Assembly (NCBI RefSeq): GCF_023369555.1
Contig: NZ_JACJVC010000019.1
Location: 1-53,661, forward strand
From: Actinomyces sp. AC-20-1
GTDB lineage: Bacteria; Actinomycetota; Actinomycetes; Actinomycetales; Actinomycetaceae
Reading direction: 5' to 3'
DNA length: 53,661 nucleotides
Part shown: in pieces, positions 42,260 through 51,982 of the stretch
Numbering within the stretch: the first letter of the stretch is position 1
How the letters are laid out: every line of letters starts with the position of its first letter
Position numbers and translations under genes: made by a program
The notes under the pieces: generated by a model
Seen by the model: only the letters and a program-made list of their open reading frames with translations
Database searches by the model: none
What the model was told of the DNA's origin: nothing

Positions 42260-45200
42260 GTGACGACCCATGACGGCCGCCCTGTGGAGGTGAGCGCGCC
42301 GAGTGGCGCGGGCAGCTCAGGCGCCGCCCCGGACTTCGGCCCCAACGAGTGGATGGTCGAGGAGAAGCGCGAGGCCTGGCGGCAGGAGCCGTCCTCGGTC
42401 TCCGAGCAGTGGCGCGCGCTCTTCGAGGCCGAGTCCTGCTCGGGCCGCTCCCCCGCGGCTCCCAGCCCCTCCGGGCGTGAGGAGCGGAGCGAGCCGGCCG
42501 CCCCAGAGGGGCAGGCCGGCGCTGAGGCTCCCGCCCCCGGCGCCACCCCGGCCCCGATGAGCAGCACCGTCCAGGACGTCACCCGCTCCGACCTGCCCCC
42601 GGCCCCGCCCTCCGACGTCGCCCCTCCGACCTCCCCCTACGCCCACCGGAGCGGGCAGGGACACTCCCACTGCCCCGGCGAGCCCTCCGAGACCGGTGCG
42701 GGCACGCGCCTGAGGGGGGCGGCGGCCCGCACCGCCAGGAACATGGAGGAGTCCCTGTCGGTCCCGACGGCGACCTCCGCGCGCGCAGTGCCCGCCAAGG
42801 TCCTCATCGAGAACCGGGCGATCATCAACACCCACCTGGCGCGCACGCGCGGCGGGCGCGTGTCCTTCACGCACCTCATCGGCTGGGCCGTGGTCGAGGC
42901 CCTGGTGGAGGTGCCCGCCATGAACGCGGCCTACGGCACCGACGACGACGGCCGCCCCCTGCTCACCCAGCCGGCCCACGTGGGGCTGGGCCTGGCGGTG
43001 GACGTGGCCGCCCCGGGCGGTGCGCGACGCCTGCTCGTGCCCTGCGTGAGGCAGGCGGACCTCATGGACCTGGCGGCCTTCGTGGCGGCCGCCGACGACG
43101 TCGTGCGCCGCGCGCGCGAAGGCACCCTCACCGTCGAGGACATGACCGGCACGACCCTGACCCTGACCAACCCGGGCACGCTCGGCACCCTGCACTCGGT
43201 ACCCAGGCTCATGCCGGGCCAGGGGGCGATCATCGGCGTCGGCTCCCTGGCCCTGCCCGCGGCCTTCGCCGGGGCCAGCCAGGAGACGCTGGCGCGCCAC
43301 GGGATCGGCAAGGTCCTGACCCTGACCTCCACCTACGACCACCGGGTGATCCAGGGCGCGGTGTCGGGCGAGCTCCTGCGGCTGCTGGAGACCAAGCTCC
43401 TGGGCCTGGACGGCTTCTGGGAGCGCGCCTTCGAGTCCCTGCGCGTGCCCCACGCCCCCATCCGCTGGGAGCGGGACGCCGACTACGACCCCGAGGTCGA
43501 GACCGGCAAGCCGGCGCGCGTGGCCCAGCTCATCCACGCCTTCCGCCAGCGCGGCCACCTCGCCGCGGACACCGACCCGCTGGCCTACCGCTCGCGCCGT
43601 CACCCGGACCTCGACCCGGCGACCTACGGCCTGACCCTGTGGGACCTGGACCGCACCTTCCCCACCGACGGGCTGGGCGGCACCGAGCGGGCGACCCTGA
43701 GGGAGATCCTCAACCGGCTGCGCGAGGCCTACTGCCGCACGGTGGGCCTGGAGTACATGCACATCCAGGACCCGGCGCAGCGCCACTGGTGGCAGGAGCG
43801 CCTGGAGAACGGGTGGACCGAGATCAGCGGCGACGAGCGCCGTCGCATCCTCACCAAGCTCCAGCAGGCGGAGGCCTTCGAGACCTTCCTGCAGACCAAG
43901 TACGTGGGCCAGAAGCGCTTCAGCCTCGAGGGTGGGGAGTCCCTCATCGTGCTGCTCGACCGCCTGCTGGACCACGCGGCCCACGACGGCCTGGACGAGG
44001 TCGTCATCGGCATGGCCCACCGGGGCCGCCTCAACGTCCTGACGAGTATCGCGGGCAAGTCCTACGGACAGGTCTTCGACGAGTTCGACGGCAACAGCAC
44101 CATCGAGGGCGCCTCGACGGGCGACGTCAAGTACCACCTGGGCACCGCGGGCGTGTTCACGGGCACCGACGGCGTCACCACCCGCGTCTCCCTGGCCGCC
44201 AACCCCTCCCACCTGGAGACCGTCGACGGCGTCGTCGAGGGCATCGTGCGCGCCAAGCAGGACCGCATCGCCCTGGGCGAGCGCGGCTACACGGTCATGC
44301 CGGTGCTCGTGCACGGCGACGCCGCCTTCGCGGGCCAGGGCGTGGTCTACGAGACGCTCAACATGAGCCAGCTGCCCGCCTACCGCACGGGCGGCACGGT
44401 CCACGTCGTCGTCAACAACCAGATCGGCTTCACCACCGGTGCCGCCTCGGCCCGCTCGACCACCTACGCGACGGACCTGGCCAAGGGCCTGCAGGTGCCG
44501 ATCTTCCACGTCAACGCCGACGACCCCGAGACGGTGGCGCGAGCCGCCCGCCGGGCCTACGAGTACCGGGCGACCTTCCACAAGGACGTCATCATCGACC
44601 TCATCTGCTACCGGCGCCGGGGCCACAACGAGGGCGACGACCCCTCGATGACCCAGCCGGTGATGTACCGCCTCATCGACTCCCTGCCCTCCACGCGGGC
44701 GGTGTACGTCTCGGCCCTCGTGGGCCGCGGGGACATCTCCCCCGAGGACGCGCAGGCCCTCGAGCAGGGCTTCCACCACGAGCTCGAGCGGATCTTCGCC
44801 GAGACCCGGGCGGCGCGCGGCGAGGAGGCGGCCGCACGGGCCGAGGAGGAGGCGGCCGCAGCCTCCCTGACAGACCCGACGGCGGTGGGCCACGAGCGCG
44901 CCCACCTGGAGGTCCCGGCCGCCCAGCGGCCCGGCGCCGGCATGATGATCGGCTGGACGAGCGCGGTCACGCGCGAGGTGGTCGAGCGGGTGGGCGACTC
45001 CCAGACGGCCTTCCCGCCGGGCTTCGACGTGCACCCCAAGCTGCGCACCATGCTGGACAAGCGCCGCAGGGCCACGCGCGAGGGCGGGATCGACTGGGGG
45101 CTGGGCGAGCTCATCGCCCTGGGCTCGCTGCTCATGGAGGGCGTGCCGGTGCGCTTCGTGGGCGAGGACGCCCGCCGGGCGACCTTCGCGCAGCGCCACG

Positions 45201-46120
45201 CGGTCCTGCACGACCAGTCCTCGGGCGCGGAGTGGACCCCCCTGTCCTTCCTCACGCCGGACCAGGCCCAGCTGGAGATCTACGACTCGCTGCTGAGCGA
45301 GTACGCGGCCCTGGCCTTCGAGTACGGCTACTCGGTGGAGCGGCCGGAGGGGCTGACGGTCTGGGAGGCGCAGTTCGGGGACTTCGCCAACGGCGCGCAG
45401 TCGGTCATCGACGAGTACGTGACCTCGGCGGCCCAGAAGTGGGGCCAGCGCTCCGGCCTGGTGATGCTCCTGCCCCACGGCCAGGAGGGGCAGGGGCCGG
45501 ACCACTCCTCGGCCAGGGTGGAGCGCTACCTGCAGATGTGCGCGCAGGACAGCATGCGCGTGGCCATGCCCTCGACGCCCGCGAACCACTTCCACCTGCT
45601 GCGCGAGCAGGCCTACCAGCGCCCGCGCCGCCCGCTCGTCGTCCTCACGCCCAAGCAGCTGCTGCGCCTGCCGGCCGCGACGAGCCCGGTGGAGGACCTC
45701 ACCACGGGCACCTTCGTCCCGGTCATCGGCGAGACGGACCCGGCGCTGGCCTCCGGCGCCGGCGTGGACCGGGTGCTGCTGTGCTCGGGCCGGGCCTACT
45801 ACGCGCTCGAGGCCGAGCGCAGGCGCCTCGGGGACACCCGGACGGCGATCGTCCGCCTGGAGCAGCTCTACCCGCTGCCGGTGGAGGAGCTGGAGCGGGC
45901 GCTGTCGGCCTTCGCCCGTGCCGAGCTCGTGTGGGTGCAGGACGAGCCGGGCAACCAGGGGGTGTGGCCGCACCTGCGTCTGAGCCTGCCCGGTGGCGCG
46001 CTCGGTGGGCGCGGCCTGCGCCTGGTGTCGCCCCCGGCCTCGGCCTCCCCGGCGATGGGCTCCCTGGGGGCCTACCGCCACCAGCAGGAGGTGCTGCTCG
46101 CCGAGGCCTTCGCCCGGTGA
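42260..46120 (+). CDS. kgd: Multifunctional 2-oxoglutarate decarboxylase/dehydrogenase (E2-E1 fusion)
   Basis: 1286 aa. TCA-cycle enzyme of actinobacteria: thiamine-diphosphate 2-oxoglutarate decarboxylase fused to an acyltransferase domain without lipoyl part. Residues 1-45 hold the short FGPNEWMVEEKREAW segment, then an Ala/Pro-rich linker. The acyltransferase core (about 155-400) ends in TYDHRVIQGA with the HxxxD motif. The E1 part has AHRGRLNVL (about 590), NNQIGFTT (about 720) and ThDP/Mg motif RRRGHNEGDDPSM (about 785), then the transketolase-like C-terminal domain. GGAGG precedes GTG 42260. In relatives it is inhibited by the OdhI/GarA protein, not encoded here. Confidence 0.96.
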   Translation: MTTHDGRPVEVSAPSGAGSSGAAPDFGPNEWMVEEKREAWRQEPSSVSEQWRALFEAESCSGRSPAAPSPSGREERSEPAAPEGQAGAEAPAPGATPAPMSSTVQDVTRSDLPPAPPSDVAPPTSPYAHRSGQGHSHCPGEPSETGAGTRLRGAAARTARNMEESLSVPTATSARAVPAKVLIENRAIINTHLARTRGGRVSFTHLIGWAVVEALVEVPAMNAAYGTDDDGRPLLTQPAHVGLGLAVDVAAPGGARRLLVPCVRQADLMDLAAFVAAADDVVRRAREGTLTVEDMTGTTLTLTNPGTLGTLHSVPRLMPGQGAIIGVGSLALPAAFAGASQETLARHGIGKVLTLTSTYDHRVIQGAVSGELLRLLETKLLGLDGFWERAFESLRVPHAPIRWERDADYDPEVETGKPARVAQLIHAFRQRGHLAADTDPLAYRSRRHPDLDPATYGLTLWDLDRTFPTDGLGGTERATLREILNRLREAYCRTVGLEYMHIQDPAQRHWWQERLENGWTEISGDERRRILTKLQQAEAFETFLQTKYVGQKRFSLEGGESLIVLLDRLLDHAAHDGLDEVVIGMAHRGRLNVLTSIAGKSYGQVFDEFDGNSTIEGASTGDVKYHLGTAGVFTGTDGVTTRVSLAANPSHLETVDGVVEGIVRAKQDRIALGERGYTVMPVLVHGDAAFAGQGVVYETLNMSQLPAYRTGGTVHVVVNNQIGFTTGAASARSTTYATDLAKGLQVPIFHVNADDPETVARAARRAYEYRATFHKDVIIDLICYRRRGHNEGDDPSMTQPVMYRLIDSLPSTRAVYVSALVGRGDISPEDAQALEQGFHHELERIFAETRAARGEEAAARAEEEAAAASLTDPTAVGHERAHLEVPAAQRPGAGMMIGWTSAVTREVVERVGDSQTAFPPGFDVHPKLRTMLDKRRRATREGGIDWGLGELIALGSLLMEGVPVRFVGEDARRATFAQRHAVLHDQSSGAEWTPLSFLTPDQAQLEIYDSLLSEYAALAFEYGYSVERPEGLTVWEAQFGDFANGAQSVIDEYVTSAAQKWGQRSGLVMLLPHGQEGQGPDHSSARVERYLQMCAQDSMRVAMPSTPANHFHLLREQAYQRPRRPLVVLTPKQLLRLPAATSPVEDLTTGTFVPVIGETDPALASGAGVDRVLLCSGRAYYALEAERRRLGDTRTAIVRLEQLYPLPVEELERALSAFARAELVWVQDEPGNQGVWPHLRLSLPGGALGGRGLRLVSPPASASPAMGSLGAYRHQQEVLLAEAFAR

Positions 46121-46240
46121 GCGCCGGCCGCGACCGGCTCCGGGCGCCGTGGTGCTCGGCCAGGCGGGCGCGCGGGGCGGCCCTGAGGCGGTAGCGTCAC
46201 CGGGGCAGGTGTGAGCAGGTCCGGGCACAGGGAGGCGCAC

Positions 46241-46831
46241 GTGGAGCACACACGTATCCACTTCGTCGGCGACGAGCTCGTCGCGGGCTACGGGGACGCC
46301 CGGGCCCTGGGATGGGCGGGCCGCGTCATGGCCCGCACCCGGGGCCTGGACGCGCTGGCGACGACGCTGGCCGTGCCGGGTGAGACGACCGCCCAGCTCG
46401 CCGAGCGCTGGGGGCCGGAGGTGGCACGGCGCTCCGTCCACCCGGGGGTCAACCGCCTCGTCATCGGGGTGGGGGTGGCCGACGTCGTCGCCGGGGTCTC
46501 GGCGGCGCGCAGCCGCCTGGCGCTGGCCAACATCCTCGACAAGGCGGCGAGTGAGCACCGCAGCTGCCTGGTGGTGGGGCCTCCCCCGCTGTGGCACGCC
46601 GAGCCGGACGCGACGGCGGCCCTGTCGCACGCGCTGGGCGAGGTGTGCTCGCGGCGCGGCATCCCCTTCGTGGAGACCTTCGAGTCGCTGCGCCACCACG
46701 AGCAGTGGGCCGCGGACGTCCAGCACCACGACGGCCGCTACCCGGGGCAGGCGGGCTACGGCCTACTGGCGTGGCTGGTGCTGCACCGCGGCTGGTACGA
46801 GTGGCTCGGCGTCGAGCAGCCTGCGGACTGA
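46241..46831 (+). CDS. SGNH/GDSL-fold protein with lost catalytic residues
   Basis: 196 aa. The fold is recognisable: block I FVGDELVAGYGDARALGW, block III-like VIGVGVADVV, and block V HHDGRYPGQAGYGLLAWLVLH. In active enzymes block I is GDS with nucleophile Ser and block V is DxxHP with catalytic His. Here Ser is Glu (GDEL) and His is Tyr (DGRYPG). Hydrolase activity is therefore doubtful; a binding or structural role is possible. GTG 46241 is chosen for the GGGAGG five bases upstream. The gap to kgd is 120 bases. Confidence 0.8.
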   Translation: MEHTRIHFVGDELVAGYGDARALGWAGRVMARTRGLDALATTLAVPGETTAQLAERWGPEVARRSVHPGVNRLVIGVGVADVVAGVSAARSRLALANILDKAASEHRSCLVVGPPPLWHAEPDATAALSHALGEVCSRRGIPFVETFESLRHHEQWAADVQHHDGRYPGQAGYGLLAWLVLHRGWYEWLGVEQPAD

Positions 46832-46856
46832 ACCGGCGGCCCGCGGGCTGAGTGGC

Positions 46857-46872
46857 CCCGGGCGCGCCCGGG
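46857..46872. terminator. GC palindrome between convergent genes
   Basis: CCCGGGCGCGCCCGGG is a perfect 16-bp palindrome in the 80-bp gap between the SGNH gene and the convergent small ABM-like gene; a possible bidirectional terminator. Confidence 0.4.
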
Positions 46873-46911
46873 CCCGGCTCGCAGGGCGGGCGCACCCGAT
46901 GGCGCGCGGCC

Positions 46912-47196
46912 TCAGGCGACGCTGTAGACGCGGATGTCCGGGTCGGCCTTGAACAGCGGGGTGAGGCCGGGGACCACCTCGGTGGTGAAGAGCTCGCTGC
47001 TCAGGTAGGCGCTGGCCTGCTCGGCGGTCTCGAAGCCGTGAAGGACCTGGACGTCCTCGTCGCGCACGAGCAGCTCCTTGGTCCGCGCGCCCGGGACGGT
47101 GTCGAGGAACTCCTTGAGGTAGTCGTAGAAGACCTTGGCCCCGGCGGGGCGGTCGGCCGGGTCGATGGTCATGGTGATCTGGAGGTATGCGGCCAC
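46912..47196 (-). CDS. Small antibiotic-biosynthesis-monooxygenase-like (ABM/dimeric alpha-beta barrel) protein
   Basis: 94 aa, the size of a single ferredoxin-like ABM domain. It begins VAAYLQITMTIDPADRP, followed by AKVFYDYLKEFLDTVPGARTKELLVR and EDVQVLHGFETAEQASAYLSS, the strand-helix-strand pattern of ABM proteins. Such proteins dimerise and may act as quinol monooxygenases, haem-degrading enzymes or structural partners. GTG 47196 has GAAGGAG seven bases upstream. No operon partner; the function is open. Confidence 0.65.
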   Translation of the reverse strand: MAAYLQITMTIDPADRPAGAKVFYDYLKEFLDTVPGARTKELLVRDEDVQVLHGFETAEQASAYLSSELFTTEVVPGLTPLFKADPDIRVYSVA

Positions 47197-47607
47197 GGTG
47201 GCTCCTTCGCTGTCAGGTGGCGCCCTTCGACGGCGCGCCACTGGCCCCACCGTAGGTTTGGGGGGACAGCCGCGGTAGACGATCCTCACTCATGCGGGTA
47301 TCACCCGAGGTTATAGCGCCCTGGCGGACGGTGGCTTGTTGACACCGTCTCCGGCGGGCCCCCGCGGACCCCGGTACCACGGCCCGGAGTGACGCGACCG
47401 GGGGATGGTGACCATGCAGCGGACATGGCTCGGCGCCACGGCCCGAAGCAGTAGGTGATCGGCGCAGTACCGCGGTTCGCCATCGGCTTCCCCGTCCGTG
47501 CTTCCGGTCATGTCCGCTGAGTGGACACGGACGGAGATGGCGCCCACCGCGGACCCGTACCGGTACGGCAGCCGGAGGGCTGGGCGGCGGTCAGGGGCAG
47601 CGCGGCG
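47197..47607. other. Gene-free stretch between ABM-like gene and LysR gene
   Basis: No supported ORF. One 11-bp inverted repeat (CAGCGGACATG at 47417 and its complement ending at 47519) spans 103 bases; it is too sparse to call a mobile element. It may hold the ABM gene's promoter. Confidence 0.4.
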
Positions 47608-48594
47608 TCAGACGGCGAGGAGTCCCGCCAGGGCCTCGAGCTCGCTCGCGATGGGCGAGGTGCCGTCCCACGCCGCCTCGTAGGTGATGGTCACGGCCGC
47701 GCCATCGGCATCGACGACGGGCAGCACGCGCGAGTCGGCGCGAGTCACTTTTGAGCGGGGCAGGAGCGCGCTGCCCAGTCCCATCCCCGCCCAGTCCTCA
47801 AGCACCCGGTAGCTGGCGGCCTCGCCCGAGTAGGCGCGAAGCGGCAGTCCACGGTCTGCGAGAAGGTCGCGGGTGAAGGTCGTCAGCCCGCACGTGTCGG
47901 GAACCAGGAGCAGGGTGCGGGCGGCGACGTCGCCGATGCGTGCGGACACCGCACGCATCGGGGTGGACGCCGTAGAGTCGTCCCCGGCCTGCGTCGGGCT
48001 CGCGGGAGCCACCGGGGCTTGCTCCCCCACCGGGACCTGCGAATCCGCAGCCCCGCCCGTCCCCGGCTCGACCAGCACCACCGGCTCGCGACCGATGACG
48101 TGATGGCGGTAGCGGGTGAGCTCAAGGACCGCGGGGACGACGATGAGGTCGAGCTCGTCGTCGTCGAGCGCCGAGCACAGCTCGGACAGATCCGCTTCAC
48201 GCAGGACCAGGCAGTCCTGGCCGCGGCCGGGCAGACCCACCACGGCACGGTGGGCGCGGGCGACGACGTCGGCGCTGATGAGCGGGGAGACGCCGATGCG
48301 CACGGGCCGTCGGGCCTCGGCCTCACGCCAGGACCGGGCCTCGGCGATGACGGCGTCGAGCGCGGCCAGGGCGTCCTCGATCCGCGGGAGGATGGTCGCG
48401 CCGAAGACGGTGGGACGGGTGCCGTGCGTGCTGCGTTCGAACAACCGGGCCCCGAGACTCTCCTCCAGGCGGCGGATGGCGTTGGACAGTGCCGGCTGGG
48501 TGACGTCGTACTCGCGGGCGGCCGCGCTGAAGGAGCCGGTGCGGGCGACCGCCTGGGCGTAGCGCAGACCCTCGGGGCTGAGTCGGTCGTTCAC
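47608..48594 (-). CDS. LysR-family transcriptional regulator (OxyR-like architecture)
   Basis: 328 aa. N-terminal winged helix: LRYAQAVARTGSFSAAAREYDVTQPALSNAIRRLEESLG (residues 10-48), the canonical LysR motif. Substrate-binding domain from about 95, with DELDLIVVPAVLE. A low-complexity Ala/Pro/Ser/Thr insert at about 195-220 is unusual. CGLTTFTRDLL gives a single Cys near 240, not enough to call OxyR. GTG 48594. Target genes are unknown; it reads away from tetR. Confidence 0.87.
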   Translation of the reverse strand: MNDRLSPEGLRYAQAVARTGSFSAAAREYDVTQPALSNAIRRLEESLGARLFERSTHGTRPTVFGATILPRIEDALAALDAVIAEARSWREAEARRPVRIGVSPLISADVVARAHRAVVGLPGRGQDCLVLREADLSELCSALDDDELDLIVVPAVLELTRYRHHVIGREPVVLVEPGTGGAADSQVPVGEQAPVAPASPTQAGDDSTASTPMRAVSARIGDVAARTLLLVPDTCGLTTFTRDLLADRGLPLRAYSGEAASYRVLEDWAGMGLGSALLPRSKVTRADSRVLPVVDADGAAVTITYEAAWDGTSPIASELEALAGLLAV

Positions 48595-48620
48595 ACGAGC
48601 AGTCTACGAACCGGCGTGTC

Positions 48621-49280
48621 TCAGGGCCCGGGCGGCGTGCGCTCCAGGCGTGACAGCAGGTCGACGACCTGGTCGAGGTCCGCACGCAGATCACCTGCCC
48701 CGTCGCGCTCGTACCAGGTGCGCAGGCCCGCCACGATCCCCCACACGGCCGCGGAGACCAGGATCCTGGCCCTGTCCAGCGGCATCCGTCCCGAGTCGGC
48801 CACGACCCGGGCGATGGTCTCGACCTGCTCGTTGACCAGGACCCACATAGCACCCTGGATCGAGGGGTGCTCGAAGCACCAGCGGGTGCGTACCCAGGAG
48901 GGGCCGACGTCCTTGACGAAGTGGTCCTCCCACAACTCGTCCAGCGCCCGGGTCAGCACGTGCGCCAGGTCACCCTCACGCTGGAGGTAGTGGACCAGCA
49001 GCGCCAGGAGACGGTCGTCGTACTCGTCGTGGACGACCAGCCCCTCCTTGGTCCCGAAGTAGCGGTAGACCGTGGAGGGCGAGACCTCGGCGGCCTCGGC
49101 GACCTGCTCGATGCTGACCGCGTCGAAGCCGTGCTGCTCGAACAGGTCCAGGGCGACGCTCTGGACACGGTGCATCGTCGCCGCCTTCTTGCGCTCCCGC
49201 AGTCCCGGCCGCGGCGCGGAGGCGGGAGCGGCCGCACGTTCCGGGGCACCGGTGGCGGCACGCCTGGGGGGTTCGGACAC
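48621..49280 (-). CDS. TetR-family regulator divergent from an ABC exporter
   Basis: 219 aa. HTH at about residues 30-75: RVQSVALDLFEQHGFDAVSIEQVAEAAEVSPSTVYRYF, a standard TetR N terminus (quoted in segments). Start GTG 49280 follows AGGAG. It shares an 85-bp upstream region with the ABC exporter genes and probably represses them on binding a substrate. Confidence 0.9.
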   Translation of the reverse strand: MSEPPRRAATGAPERAAAPASAPRPGLRERKKAATMHRVQSVALDLFEQHGFDAVSIEQVAEAAEVSPSTVYRYFGTKEGLVVHDEYDDRLLALLVHYLQREGDLAHVLTRALDELWEDHFVKDVGPSWVRTRWCFEHPSIQGAMWVLVNEQVETIARVVADSGRMPLDRARILVSAAVWGIVAGLRTWYERDGAGDLRADLDQVVDLLSRLERTPPGP

Positions 49281-49306
49281 GGGGTCTCCTAGGAGGTCGT
49301 CGGCTC

Positions 49307-49334
49307 TTGACACCCGCACCCTAACAAGTACAGT
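49307..49334 (+). promoter_or_regulatory. Promoter of the ABC exporter, in the tetR divergent region
   Basis: TTGACA (49307-49312), 16 bases, TACAGT (49329-49334). The perfect -35 is rare in this window. A direct repeat AGTCA (49333 and 49350) downstream might be part of a TetR site. Confidence 0.6.
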
Positions 49335-49365
49335 CACCATCACGAGCGAGTCACTATCAGATTTT

Positions 49366-50280
49366 GTGGTGGGGGCGCGGTCTCTCGTCAAGCACTTCGG
49401 TACCGTCACCGCCCTGGACGGCCTGGACCTCACCGTCCGAGCCGGTGAGATCCACGGCTTCCTGGGCCCTAACGGCGCCGGGAAGTCGACGACGATCCGG
49501 GCGCTGCCCGACCAGCTCCGCCTCAGCTCGGGCACAGCCACCGTCCTCGGCCACGACGCCTGGCACCACGCCGTCGACATCCACGCCCGCCTGGCCTACG
49601 TCCCCGGCGACACCCTGCTGTGGCCCAACCTGACCGGCGGTGAGCGCATCGACCTGCTCGGCGGCTTCCACGGCGCCATGAACCAGGCCCGTCGCGACGA
49701 GCCCGTCGAGCGCTTCGACCTCGACCCCACCCGGCGCTTTCGCACCTACTCCAAGGGCAACCGGCAGAAGGTCGCGCTCGTGGCAGCCCTGTCCTGTGAC
49801 GTCGAGCTGCTCGTCCTGGACGAGCCCACCAGCGGGCTCGACCCCCTCATGGAGGCGGTCTTCCAGGCCGTCGTCACCGAGCGCTGCGCCGCAGGAACCT
49901 CCGTCCTGCTCTCCAGCCACATCCTGGCCGAGGTCGAGACCCTGTGCGACCGCCTCACGGTCGTGCGCTCCGGCCGCAGCGTCTTCACCGGGTCCCTGGC
50001 CCAGCTGTGCTCCAGCGCCGCCACCGCCGTCGAGGTCGTCACCCCTGACGCCGTACCCGGGCTGGAGCGCACACACGGCGTCAGCCACCTGCGGTCGCAG
50101 GCCGAGCCTCAAGGCCACCGCACCACCCTGCTGGCCGAGGCCGCCGCGCTGCCCACGGTCCTCACCATGGTCGCATCGGCACGGCCGCTGCAGGTCGCCG
50201 TGCACCCACCGAGCCTCGAGCAGCTCTTCCTGGACCAGCACACCCAGCCGGCGGGCGACGACGGCGGTGGGCCACGATGA
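49366..50280 (+). CDS. ABC exporter ATPase (DrrA/CcmA type)
   Basis: 304 aa. Walker A GPNGAGKST near residue 39, Q-loop region AYVPGDTLLWPNLTGGE, a divergent signature (YSKGNRQKVALVAAL) and Walker B LLVLDEPTSGLD. YSKGNRQK instead of LSGGQ is usual for this exporter group. The C-terminal 70 residues (HPPSLEQLFLDQH) match the DUF4162-like tail. Two adjacent GTG codons (49366, 49369) are possible starts; no strong ribosome binding site is seen. The stop overlaps the permease start (ATGA). Confidence 0.88.
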   Translation: MVGARSLVKHFGTVTALDGLDLTVRAGEIHGFLGPNGAGKSTTIRALPDQLRLSSGTATVLGHDAWHHAVDIHARLAYVPGDTLLWPNLTGGERIDLLGGFHGAMNQARRDEPVERFDLDPTRRFRTYSKGNRQKVALVAALSCDVELLVLDEPTSGLDPLMEAVFQAVVTERCAAGTSVLLSSHILAEVETLCDRLTVVRSGRSVFTGSLAQLCSSAATAVEVVTPDAVPGLERTHGVSHLRSQAEPQGHRTTLLAEAAALPTVLTMVASARPLQVAVHPPSLEQLFLDQHTQPAGDDGGGPR

Positions 50281-51874
50281 GCAGCCCGCGCCCCACCGCG
50301 TGGAGCAGCCGCCCGCTGGCAGGCACGGGAGGTGCGGCTCTCCTGGGGCTGCGCGCCTCGTGGCGCAGTCTGACGCTGGTCGTGGCCGTCTGCGTCGTCC
50401 TGGTCACGGCCGTCGCCGTGGGCGTCGAGGGGCTCTATCCCGACCCGGCCCAGCGCGTCGAGTACGCCGCGACCGCTGGCGCCTCAGGCATCGTCACCGC
50501 CTTCAACGGCCGCGGTCACGCGCTGACCAGTCTCGGTGGGATCACCGCCGTCGAGGTCGGTTTCATGGGCCAGATGCTCTTCCCGGTCCTGGGGGTGGTG
50601 ACGGCCGTCGGACTGACCCGGCGCCAGGAGGAGGCCGGACGCACCGAGCTGCTCACCGCCTCACGTGTGGGACGGCTGGCCCCGCTGACAGCCGCCGCCG
50701 GGCTGCTGGTGCTCACCTGCACCGTCACGGCGGCCGGGATGACGGCCGCTCTGGCGGCGACCGGGCTTCCGGTGGCCGGCTCAGCCTGGTACGCGGCCGG
50801 CGTGGGAGCCTGCGTCCTGTGCTTCGCCGCCGTCGGCCTGCTCCTGGGCGAGCTGTGCCAGCAGTCCCGCACCGCCCAGCAGCTCGGCCTGGGCGCGGTC
50901 ACGGCGGCCTACCTGACCCGCTTCGTCGTTGACGCCGTGCAGTGGGACGCCGCGTGGGCCAGCCCGCTGGGGTGGCTGCCAGAGGTACGCGCCTTCGACT
51001 CACCGCGAGCCTGGCCCCTGGCGGTCTACGCCCTCACCACCGCGGTGCTGCTGGCCGCCGCTGCGGCGGTGGCTGCGCACCACGACGTCGGCGCGGGGGT
51101 TGTCGCTCCCCTCCCCGGGCCGGCGCGCGGCCCGGCGCGCCTGTCCGCGTCCTGGGTGCTGGCCCTGCGACTGGAGCGCACGGTCACGACCACCTGGCTC
51201 ACACTCGTGTGCCTGTGGGCGCTCCTCATCGGGCTGCTCAGTCAGGAGATGACCGAGATCATCACCGCCAACCCCCCCATGCTGGCCAGCATGGGGGTCG
51301 AGCGCGCCTCGGATCCGGTGGTCCAGCTCGCGGCAGTGGTCATGGTGGTCGGCGGGGCCGGCGTCGCGGTGCAGGGCGCTGCACGCCTCGGCGCCGAGGA
51401 GTCCTCAGGGCGTCTGGGGCTGCTGCTGTCCACCCGGCTCCGGCGCTCCCGGCTCTGGCTCGGTTGGTGGAGCGCGACCCTCCTGTCCTCGGCCTGTCCA
51501 CGGCGGTGCTGGGGGTGGCCGCCTGGAGCGTGTCCGGCCAGGGGGTGCCGGTCACCTCGGTCCTGGAGGTGGGCTGGGCTTACCTGCCGGCCGTTGTGCT
51601 CGTCGGCGCCTTGCAGGCCGCGCTGGCGTCCCTGGGTCCGCGCTGGTGCGTGCTCGGTTGGGTGCCGGTGGCGTGGACCGCGGTCGTCGGCTTCCCGGCC
51701 GAGGCCCTGCGCCTGCCCGAGTGGGCACGCGACCTCTCCCCCGCCCACATGGTGGGCAGTCTGCCCGTGGAGGACCCGGACCTGCGGGTGGTCGCCGGGC
51801 AGTGCCTCGCGGCGACGGCGCTGCTGGCGCTGTCCCTGCTCGTCTTCTCGCGGCGCAGCCTGCGGGCCGGGTGA
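50277..51874 (+). pseudogene. ABC-2 exporter permease, frameshifted
   Basis: From ATG 50277 the protein reads well to RLWLGWWSATLLSS near 51485, then the frame degenerates (ACPRRCWGWPPG). One frame back, VLGLSTAVLGVAAWSVSG continues a membrane protein to a stop at 51874 (…SLLVFSRRSLRAG). Together they give about 532 aa with roughly twelve hydrophobic segments, as in exporters of the tetronasin/anthracycline type. A one-base loss between about 51475 and 51490 (in ctcctgtcctcgg) explains the break. It is either a real mutation, leaving the exporter incomplete, or a sequencing error. Confidence 0.8.
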
Positions 51875-51895
51875 GCGCCGTCAGTATCGAGACGG

Positions 51896-51930
51896 CGGCG
51901 GCCGGGCACCGCGTGGGTGCCCGGCCGCCG
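51896..51930. terminator. Bidirectional terminator hairpin
   Basis: A 15-bp perfect stem (CGGCGGCCGGGCACC and its complement) with loop GCGTG lies between the convergent permease and bL37 genes. Confidence 0.75.
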
Positions 51931-51982
51931 GGTGTGAGATTCTGGGTGCTCGCGGGGCGTGGCCCCGGTCAGCGCGACCAGG

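Noticed and set aside
42317-46729. 1470-residue minus-strand ORF opposite kgd
   Set aside because: Composition (Gly/Ala/Val/His/Arg-rich) and exact overlap with kgd show it is an antisense shadow.
47197-47607. Possible insertion-sequence remnant with 11-bp inverted ends
   Set aside because: No transposase fragment and no target duplication; the repeat could be chance.
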